Shown piece after piece: positions 6,218 to 10,405 of a stretch of 10,405 nucleotides of DNA. The DNA is taken from assembly GCA_035544635.1 (NCBI GenBank), contig DATKDQ010000203.1, forward strand, positions 1 to 10,405, read 5' to 3'. Position numbers and translations under genes: made by a program. This DNA comes from DATAFT01 sp035544635 (GTDB lineage: Bacteria > Acidobacteriota > Thermoanaerobaculia > Multivoradales > Multivoraceae). Below the pieces are notes generated by a model that did not search any database, had not been told where the DNA came from, and saw nothing but the letters and a program-made list of their open reading frames with translations. The number at the start of each line of letters is the position of its first letter. Position 1 is the first letter of the stretch.

Positions 6218-6631
6218 ATGGAGATCACCGAGGTCAAGGTCTTTCCGATCCAGGAGGAGAAGCTCCGCGCGTTCGTCTCGATCGTCATCGACCGCTGCTT
6301 CATGGTCAACGACATCAAGGTCATCCAGGGCCGCGACGGGCTGTTCATCAGCATGCCATCCCGCCGCAAAAAGAACGGCGACTTCAAGGACATCGCGCAT
6401 CCTCTGAACAATGACACCCGGCGCATGATCGAGGAGCGCATCCTCACCGAGTACGAAGGCACAGTGGGCGCGCCGGTGGTGCGCCGAGCTCACCGCCAGG
6501 AGACGGACGGCGTGGCGATCGCCGCGGACCGGGCGGCGGCGTCCGAGCAGATCATCGCGCAGCCGGCGGCTCAGACTCTCGACGAGGTGCAGGAGCAGCA
6601 CCTCAGCGATTCGTTCTGGACCGTGCGCTAG
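6218..6631 (+). CDS. spoVG: SpoVG family regulator with long C-terminal tail
   Basis: 137 aa. The first ~85 residues are a textbook SpoVG domain: MEITEVKVFPIQEEKLRAFV, then IDRCFMVNDIKVIQG, FISMPSRRKKNGDFKDIAHP (44-62) and a helix with TRRMIEERILTEYE. SpoVG proteins bind nucleic acid through the basic SRRKKNG region and were first described in Bacillus sporulation; outside Firmicutes they act as general DNA/RNA-binding regulators. The tail (about 86-137) is polar, Ala/Gln/Glu-rich and ends LSDSFWTVR; typical SpoVG proteins are 85-100 aa, so this tail is extra. The ATG at 6218 is preceded by AAGGGGG (6206-6212), making the start firm. The gene has its own promoter and lies between the lipoprotein gene and tRNA-Gln. 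Confidence 0.93.
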   Translation: MEITEVKVFPIQEEKLRAFVSIVIDRCFMVNDIKVIQGRDGLFISMPSRRKKNGDFKDIAHPLNNDTRRMIEERILTEYEGTVGAPVVRRAHRQETDGVAIAADRAAASEQIIAQPAAQTLDEVQEQHLSDSFWTVR

Positions 6632-6683
6632 CGTCGCTCCTGCCGTAACATCGTTCCGCGGCGCCAGAGAGCAAGCGAGCGGA

Positions 6684-6747
6684 GGGGGTGGTACCCACCG
6701 CCAGCCCCCGGAGCCGCGCCGGGGGGCACCGCGGGTCGGCGCCCGCG
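6684..6747 (+). other. GC-rich structured spacer between spoVG and tRNA-Gln; possible spoVG terminator
   Basis: The 220-nt gap 6632-6851 has no gene I can support. It contains ggtgg-tac-ccacc (6687-6699), flanked by g-runs and c-runs (6684-6688, 6705-6709) that could extend it. A perfect 6-bp stem cgcggg/cccgcg (6730-6735 with 6742-6747) and a 5-bp stem ggcgg/ccgcc (6766-6770 with 6777-6781) follow. None is followed by a T-run, so intrinsic termination is doubtful. Confidence 0.3.
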
Positions 6748-6785
6748 ATCGTGCGGGGGCAGGACGGCGGGTCTCTCCGCCGCTG

Positions 6786-6791
6786 TATACT
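6786..6791 (+). promoter_or_regulatory. Candidate -10 element for tRNA-Gln
   Basis: TATACT (6786-6791, five of six matches to consensus), preceded directly by TG, is the only AT-rich motif upstream of the tRNA. No convincing -35 lies 16-18 nt upstream. Transcription near 6798 would give a 5' leader of about 54 nt, to be removed by RNase P. Confidence 0.45.
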
Positions 6792-6851
6792 GCGCGCTCG
6801 AGCCCGCTCCACCGGCGCGCCGAGGTCGGGCCAGGCCGTTTGTCAGAGCGA

Positions 6852-6926
6852 TGGGGCGTGGCCAAGTGGTAAGGCACGAGACTTTGGATCTCGCGATCGG
6901 AGGTTCGAATCCTCCCGCCCCAGCCA
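6852..6926 (+). tRNA. tRNA-Gln (anticodon UUG)
   Basis: 75 nt including the encoded CCA. The acceptor stem TGGGGCG pairs perfectly with CGCCCCA (6916-6922), followed by discriminator G and CCA (6924-6926). The anticodon stem cgaga/tctcg (6877-6881, 6889-6893) encloses loop ctttgga, with anticodon TTG at 6884-6886. The D-arm contains GCCAAGTGGTAAGGC and the T-loop TTCGAAT. The U1-A72 acceptor pair and UUG anticodon are standard glutamine identity features. It lies upstream of prs on the same strand, a position I associate with related genomes. Confidence 0.97.
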
Positions 6927-6958
6927 GGGCTGCGTGGAGGAGGGCCTCTGGAGCGCGT

Positions 6959-7003
6959 GTCGGCCCCCCGAGTACTCGGACGGCCTCATAGCCTGAGGCC
7001 GAC
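6959..7003 (+). promoter_or_regulatory. Nested dyads between tRNA-Gln and prs
   Basis: Three features lie in 45 nt. One is a perfect 12-nt palindrome, ccgagtactcgg (6968-6979). The second is a perfect 8-bp hairpin, cggcctca-tagcc-tgaggccg (6981-7001). The third is a segment gtcggcc (6959-6965) that can instead pair with ggccgac (6997-7003), which would break the 8-bp hairpin. No T-run follows the hairpin. It may serve in processing after the tRNA, attenuation of prs, or protein binding. The pairings are seen directly; the role is unknown. Confidence 0.4.
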
Positions 7004-7063
7004 GGACGGAGCCCTGGTCAGCAGCGCGCGCCGATCCAGCACAACCTGAACGCGGAGCGGGTC

Positions 7064-8005
7064 ATGTACGGGGCGTTGAAGATCTTTGGCGGACGCGCGC
7101 ACCCTGCGTTGACCGAGCAGATCTGCGACTACCTCAACCTGCCGATCGGCCGCGTGGTGTGTTTCGACTTCTCGGACGGTGAGACTTTCTTCCAGATCGA
7201 CGAGAACGTGCGCGGCGTCGACGTGTTCATCATCCAGCCGACCTGTCCGCCGGTGAACAACAACCTGATCGAGCTGTTGGTGATGATCGACGCCTTCAAG
7301 CGCGCCTCGGCGACGCGCGTGACCGCGGTTCTCCCGTACTACGGCTACGGCCGCCAGGACAAGAAGGACAAGCCACGGGTGCCGGTGACCGCGAAGCTGA
7401 TGGCCGACCTCATCGCCCGCGCCGGCGCCGACCGGCTGCTGACCATGGATCTTCACGCCGCTCAGGTCGCCGGCTTCTTCGACATGCCGGTCGATCATCT
7501 CTTCGCCGCACCGGTCATCCTCGACGCCATCCGCGACATGGAGATTGCGGACCTCGTGATCGTGAGCCCCGACGCCGGCGGTGTGGCGCGGGCGCGCGCG
7601 ATCGCGAAGCGCCTCGACGTCGACCTCGCGATCGTGGACAAGCGGCGGGTCGCGGTGAACGAGGCCGAGGTGATGAACGTGATCGGCGACGTCCGCGGGC
7701 GGGACGTACTCATCGTCGACGACATCATCGATACCGCGGGCACGCTGGTGAAGACGGTCGAGGCGCTGCGCGACCAGGAGGCCGGACGCATCTTCGCCGC
7801 CGGCATCCACGGTATCCTGTCGGGGCCGGCCATCGAGCGGATCGAGGCCTCCTCGCTCGAGGCGCTGCTGATCACCGATACCACTCCGATCGAAGACAAG
7901 CTGCGGCTCAGCGCGAAGCTGCGCGGCCTCCAAGTGGCGCCGCTGCTCGGTGAAGCGATCCGGCGCATCCACGACAACAGCTCGGTGACGGCACTCTTCG
8001 TCTGA
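7064..8005 (+). CDS. prs: Ribose-phosphate pyrophosphokinase (PRPP synthetase, class I type)
   Basis: 313 aa, normal for the family. It converts ribose 5-phosphate and ATP to PRPP and AMP, supplying purine, pyrimidine, NAD, histidine and tryptophan synthesis. In order: FSDGE (36-40), the ATP-binding catalytic loop around YYGYGRQDKKDKPRVP (92-107), the signature MDLHAAQVAGFFDMPVDHL (128-146), SPDAGGVARARAIAKRL (168-184), the flexible DKRR loop (192-195), and the PRPP-binding DVLIVDDIIDTAGTL (214-228). All expected catalytic residues appear present. The ATG at 7064 has a weak ribosome binding site (ggag). No good promoter lies between the tRNA and this gene, so it is probably transcribed from upstream together with tRNA-Gln. 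rplY follows after 55 nt. Confidence 0.97.
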   Translation: MYGALKIFGGRAHPALTEQICDYLNLPIGRVVCFDFSDGETFFQIDENVRGVDVFIIQPTCPPVNNNLIELLVMIDAFKRASATRVTAVLPYYGYGRQDKKDKPRVPVTAKLMADLIARAGADRLLTMDLHAAQVAGFFDMPVDHLFAAPVILDAIRDMEIADLVIVSPDAGGVARARAIAKRLDVDLAIVDKRRVAVNEAEVMNVIGDVRGRDVLIVDDIIDTAGTLVKTVEALRDQEAGRIFAAGIHGILSGPAIERIEASSLEALLITDTTPIEDKLRLSAKLRGLQVAPLLGEAIRRIHDNSSVTALFV

Positions 8006-8028
8006 CGCGAAGCTGCGACCGAGAGCGC

Positions 8029-8049
8029 CATTCAGAAGCTCATTCAGAA
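8029..8049 (+). repeat. Short tandem repeat before rplY
   Basis: cattcagaa occurs at 8029-8037 and again at 8041-8049 (12-nt period). The second copy runs into the aaagga ribosome binding site of rplY (8048-8053). It looks like a small local duplication in the prs-rplY gap. Confidence 0.45.
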
Positions 8050-8060
8050 AAGGAACCCAG

Positions 8061-8732
8061 ATGACCAAGGAGCTCACCCTCGAAGTACGACCCCGGACCC
8101 AGCGCGGCAAGAACGCAAACCGTCGGCTGCGCCGCCAGGGCAAGGTCGCGGGCGTCGTCTACGGCATGGCGCAGCCGCCGCAAACCGTGGAGCTCGAGCG
8201 CCGCGAGATCGTCACCATGCTGCGCGAAGGCGCGACCGAGAACTCGATCTTCGTGCTGCGGATGCAGGGCAGCGAGAGCCATCCCACGATGATCCGCGAG
8301 CTGCAGGTGGACCCCATCGACCGCAGCATCCTGCACATCGACTTCCAGCGCATCGACCTGGCGCGGTCCGTCACGGTCAAAGTCGCGGTCGAGCTGGTCG
8401 GGGTGCCGGACGGAGTCAAGAACGAAGGCGGCATCCTCGAGTTCATCACGCGCGAAGTGGAGGTGGAGTCGCTGCCCGCGCTGATACCGAGCAAGCTCGT
8501 AGTCGACGTCTCCGATCTGCGCGTGGGTCAGCATGCCGTGGCCGGCGACCTGGTGCTGCCGGAGGGTGTCACGCTCGGCGAGGATCCTCAGCGCGTGATC
8601 GTCGCAGTGGCGTTGCTGAAGGTCGCGGAGGAGGCGCCGGCCGAGGAGGCGCTGATCGAGGCCGAGCCCGCGGAGCCGGAGCTGATCGGCCGCGGCAAGG
8701 CGGAGGAGGAAGGCGAGGAGGGCGAGGGTTAG
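8061..8732 (+). CDS. rplY: 50S ribosomal protein bL25, CTC/TL5 form
   Basis: 223 aa, the long CTC-type L25 with an extra C-terminal domain, not the ~95-aa E. coli form. Residues 1 to about 95 are the 5S-rRNA-binding domain: MTKELTLEVRPRTQRGKNAN, RRLRRQGKVAGVVYG, and RELQVDPIDRSILHIDFQRI. Residues about 100-188 are the TL5 C-terminal beta domain, with VAVELVGVPDGVKNEGGILE and VVDVSDLRVGQHAVAGDL. The last ~35 residues are a disordered acidic tail rich in Glu and Ala, ending EEEGEEGEG. The ATG at 8061 has AAAGGA upstream. It binds 5S rRNA in the central protuberance; the CTC name comes from a general-stress role in Bacillus. It lies 55 nt after prs and 10 nt before pth, in one likely operon. Confidence 0.96.
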   Translation: MTKELTLEVRPRTQRGKNANRRLRRQGKVAGVVYGMAQPPQTVELERREIVTMLREGATENSIFVLRMQGSESHPTMIRELQVDPIDRSILHIDFQRIDLARSVTVKVAVELVGVPDGVKNEGGILEFITREVEVESLPALIPSKLVVDVSDLRVGQHAVAGDLVLPEGVTLGEDPQRVIVAVALLKVAEEAPAEEALIEAEPAEPELIGRGKAEEEGEEGEG

Positions 8733-8742
8733 GGCCAGCACC

Positions 8743-9372
8743 GTGGCGGTCGAACGTTGGGACGCCAAGCCCCTGGTGCTCGGGCTCGGAAATCCGGGCA
8801 GGGAGTACGAGGCCACGCGCCACAACCGGGGGCGCGAGGTGGTGGAGGAGCTGGCGCGACGGCGCGGTCTGGCCCTGCCGGACGCAGAGTGCCGGACCCG
8901 CCTCGCGATCGAGGGTGACGTCATCCTCGCCATCCCCGAGACATTCATGAACCGGAGCGGGTACGCAGCCCGGTGTCTGGTCGAGCGGCACGGGCTCGAG
9001 CCGAGCGCGATGCTCGTGGTCTATGACGACATCGCCTTGCCGCTCGGCGCGCTGCGCCTGCGGCCCTGGGGTGGGCCGGGCGGCCAGAGGGGCATGGCCT
9101 CGGTGCTCGAGTGCCTGCGTACGGACGGCATCCCCCGGCTGCGGCTGGGCATCGCGCCGTCGGCCGGCCTCGAGCCGGAGGTCGATCGGGTCGAGTTCGT
9201 CCTCTCTCGCTTCGCTCCCGACGAGGAGAGCGCCGCCCGCAACCAGATCCTTCGCGCCGCCGACGCCTGCGAGCTCTGGCTCGAGGCCGGTGCCGAGGCG
9301 GTGATGAACCGTTACAACCGGCCCCCGGGGCCCGTCTCCGCCCGGGATGAGCCGACGACGGTGGAGGAGTGA
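8743..9372 (+). CDS. pth: Peptidyl-tRNA hydrolase
   Basis: 209 aa with a GTG start. It cleaves the ester bond of peptidyl-tRNAs that drop off ribosomes, recycling tRNA. The family N-terminus LVLGLGNPGREYEATRHN gives N17 and the catalytic H27 (E. coli N10, H20). PETFMNRSG gives N70 (N68), and VVYDDIALPLG gives D95 (D93). The next conserved block reads GGPGGQRGMAS. Here Q115 and R116 stand where E. coli has H113 and N114; Arg at the second position is known to me in other Pths, but Gln for His is less usual. The C-terminal ~20 residues are a Pro-rich tail. The start lies 10 nt after the rplY stop, consistent with translational coupling. rpsF follows but has its own promoter. Confidence 0.95.
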   Translation: MAVERWDAKPLVLGLGNPGREYEATRHNRGREVVEELARRRGLALPDAECRTRLAIEGDVILAIPETFMNRSGYAARCLVERHGLEPSAMLVVYDDIALPLGALRLRPWGGPGGQRGMASVLECLRTDGIPRLRLGIAPSAGLEPEVDRVEFVLSRFAPDEESAARNQILRAADACELWLEAGAEAVMNRYNRPPGPVSARDEPTTVEE

Positions 9373-9374
9373 CC

Positions 9375-9403
9375 TTGGACTTTTTCTCGGGAACACGTAC
9401 AAT
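9375..9403 (+). promoter_or_regulatory. Strong promoter for rpsF-rpsR-rplI
   Basis: TTGGAC (9375-9380), a 17-nt spacer beginning with a T-run, and TACAAT (9398-9403; five of six matches) lie directly after the pth stop. Transcription would begin near 9410, about 40 nt before the chosen rpsF start. This separates the ribosomal genes from the prs-rplY-pth unit. Confidence 0.72.
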
Positions 9404-9406
9404 CAC

Positions 9407-9430
9407 CCGGTTTCTGTCGCCGAACCGGCG
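9407..9430 (+). promoter_or_regulatory. Leader dyads upstream of rpsF; possible S6:S18 control site
   Basis: Two overlapping, mutually exclusive stems are visible. One is ccggtt (9407-9412) with aaccgg (9423-9428), leaving a 10-nt loop that ends in CCG (9420-9422). The other is cgccg (9418-9422) with cggcg (9426-9430) around aac. In many bacteria the S6:S18 complex binds a CCG-containing structured motif in its own leader to repress the operon. I see a CCG in a plausible place but cannot confirm the full motif. The ribosome binding site (aagagg, 9437-9442) begins 7 nt downstream. Confidence 0.35.
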
Positions 9431-9448
9431 GCACGGAAGAGGTATGGA

Positions 9449-9877
9449 GTGAGTGCTGTCGTGGCGAACGTGGCAAGTTCAGCGCATTCAGTCAGTTCCG
9501 GGAGCTCTTCGAGCTCGGGGACGAATCGATCCTACGAGTTGGTCTTCATCGCGGATCCGCGCCTCACCGACGAGCAGGTGGTGGGGTTGTCCGACGACTA
9601 CAAGTCGATGATCACGGGCGCGGGCGCGAAGATCGTGCGCGAGGAGAGCTGGGGGAGGCGCAAGCTGGCGTACCCCATCTCCAAGCTCAGCGAAGGCCAG
9701 TACGTCATCCTGTACATCGAGGCTCCCGAGGGAGTCAACCCGTTCCCCGAGGTCGAGCAGCGGCTGCGGCAGAACGAAAAGATCCTGCGCTACCTCACGG
9801 TGCGCACGGACCTCGACTTGAAGCGCGCGGCGCGCAAGGGTAAGAAGCCGCGCACCGGAGTGGAGGCGCGATCGTGA
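9449..9877 (+). CDS. rpsF: 30S ribosomal protein bS6 with serine-rich N-terminal extension
   Basis: 142 aa from the GTG at 9449, preceded by aagagg at a 6-nt gap. The bS6 core begins at RSYELVFIADPRLTDEQ (27 onward) and includes ESWGRRKLAYPISKLSEGQY and LRQNEKILRYLTVRTD. S6 pairs with S18 on the 30S platform. Ordinary bS6 starts M-R-x-Y-E. Here about 26 residues precede the core, including SVSSGSSSSSGTN, and no start codon lies nearer the core than the GTG at 9470, so an extension of about 20 residues is forced. Codons in this stretch end in A or T far more often than in neighbouring genes. GTG 9461 and 9470 are alternative starts. The stop overlaps the rpsR start. Confidence 0.93.
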   Translation: MSAVVANVASSAHSVSSGSSSSSGTNRSYELVFIADPRLTDEQVVGLSDDYKSMITGAGAKIVREESWGRRKLAYPISKLSEGQYVILYIEAPEGVNPFPEVEQRLRQNEKILRYLTVRTDLDLKRAARKGKKPRTGVEARS

Positions 9878-10137
9878 GCGGAAGAGGACGCAAAGCACCC
9901 CCGGCTAAGGGCGCGCGGCGCACTTTTTTCAGACGCCGCAAGGTCTGCAAGTTCACCGCCGAAGGAATCGAGTACATCGATTACAAGGACGTGAATCTGC
10001 TCCGGCAGTTCGTGCCCGAGCGCGCGAAGATCCTGCCGCGCCGCATTTCGGGCAACTCGGCGCGCCATCAGCGGATGCTGGCCAAGGCGATCCAGCGCGC
10101 GCGCCACCTGGCGCTCCTTCCCTACGTCACGGACTGA
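9874..10137 (+). CDS. rpsR: 30S ribosomal protein bS18
   Basis: 87 aa. The GTG start (9874-9876) overlaps the rpsF TGA by the classic GTGA arrangement, with ggagg (9862-9866) upstream, so the two are translationally coupled. The N-terminus is short, basic and flexible (MSGRGRKAPPAKGARR). The conserved body contains RRRKVCKFTAEGIEYIDYKD, VNLLRQFVPERAKILPRRIS and NSARHQRMLAKAIQRARHLA, and ends LLPYVTD. S18 sits with S6 on the 30S platform. One cysteine remains in the position of the N-terminal Cys cluster found in zinc-binding S18, so this looks like a non-zinc form. Confidence 0.97.
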   Translation: MSGRGRKAPPAKGARRTFFRRRKVCKFTAEGIEYIDYKDVNLLRQFVPERAKILPRRISGNSARHQRMLAKAIQRARHLALLPYVTD

Positions 10138-10144
10138 GGCGGCG

Positions 10145-10405
10145 ATGAAGGTGATCCTGCTCTCCGACCTCCACCGGGTGGGACGGCGTGGCGACGTCAT
10201 CGCGGCGAAGCCGGGCTATGCCCGCAACTACCTAATCCCGCAGGGCCTCGCCGTGCAGGCGACGCACGGCAACCTGAAGTGGTTCGAGGGGCAGCGGAAG
10301 AAGATGGAGGAGCGCGGCGCGAAGGAGCAGCAGTCGGCTGCCGAGATCGCGACCCGGCTCGACGGGACGGCCATCACCGTGCGCAAGCGGGCCGGCGAGA
10401 GCCAG
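10145..10405 (+). CDS. rplI: 50S ribosomal protein bL9 (partial, 3' end outside the window)
   Basis: The first 87 codons of an open frame cut by the right edge. The ATG at 10145 follows gagg (10136-10139) by 5 nt and the rpsR stop by 7 nt. The N-terminus MKVILLSDLHRVGRRGDVIA matches bL9, as does GYARNYLIPQGLAVQAT (about residues 30-46), the rRNA-binding face of the N domain. A charged connecting helix follows (KKMEERGAKEQQSAAEIATR), leading to the missing C domain. L9 binds 23S rRNA near the L1 stalk and reaches toward the 30S. It is third in the rpsF-rpsR-rplI operon. Confidence 0.96.
   Translation, partial: MKVILLSDLHRVGRRGDVIAAKPGYARNYLIPQGLAVQATHGNLKWFEGQRKKMEERGAKEQQSAAEIATRLDGTAITVRKRAGESQ

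Noticed and set aside
6927..7063. A PRPP or purine riboswitch upstream of prs
   Set aside because: I could not match conserved ykkC-type or purine aptamer motifs, so only the bare dyads are reported.
6986..8143. A 385-codon minus-strand frame opposite prs
   Set aside because: It is an antisense shadow; prs on the plus strand has every family motif.
8040..9402. Long minus-strand frames opposite rplY and pth
   Set aside because: They are compositional shadows, His/Arg/Leu- or Pro/Arg-rich, with no family resemblance.
1..10405. CRISPR array, mobile element, phage gene, toxin-antitoxin or defence system
   Set aside because: No regularly spaced repeats, transposase or integrase motifs, or accessory gene clusters are visible; the content is core housekeeping.

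Overview
This window is high-GC DNA (roughly two thirds G+C by eye), densely packed with core bacterial genes. I saw no transposase, phage gene, CRISPR array or other accessory cassette. The gene order on the right (periplasmic TPR protein, LolB-like lipoprotein, spoVG, tRNA-Gln, prs, rplY, pth, rpsF, rpsR, rplI) is one I associate with Deltaproteobacteria in the broad sense (Myxococcota, Desulfobacterota, Binatota and relatives). The CTC-type L25, the lipoprotein genes implying an outer membrane, and SpoVG outside Firmicutes fit that. The exact phylum cannot be fixed from this window alone.

Left block (1-2820). The 3' end of mutS runs rightward into a short intergenic region filled by two adjacent perfect inverted repeats. 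It meets ssb, which runs leftward. ssb and dtd (D-aminoacyl-tRNA deacylase) diverge from a shared region that carries a perfect 9-bp dyad. dtd converges on a leftward gene for a membrane-embedded M50 (site-2-type) protease. Upstream of the protease on the same strand is an HU/IHF-family DNA-bending protein gene with a very clear sigma70-type promoter.

Middle block (2820-6640). Diverging from the HU/IHF gene is a large secreted TPR protein (761 aa), apparently with a leaderless or nearly leaderless GTG start. It is followed by a lipoprotein of the LolB/DUF4292 type and then by spoVG, which has its own promoter overlapping the lipoprotein stop codon. ispE, often found between the lipoprotein gene and spoVG in related genomes, is absent here.

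Right block (6640-10405). tRNA-Gln(UUG) with an encoded CCA precedes a translation and nucleotide cluster: prs (PRPP synthetase), rplY (L25/CTC), pth (peptidyl-tRNA hydrolase), then rpsF-rpsR-rplI (S6, S18, L9), which has its own strong promoter. rplI is cut by the window edge.

I did not find an undescribed system. The observations most worth a second look are small: the double dyad at mutS/ssb, the ssb/dtd dyad, a His-to-Gln change at a conserved Pth position, a serine-rich N-terminal extension on S6, a dyad in the rpsF leader that may be a ribosomal-protein control site, the structured region upstream of prs, and the long C-terminal tail of SpoVG.
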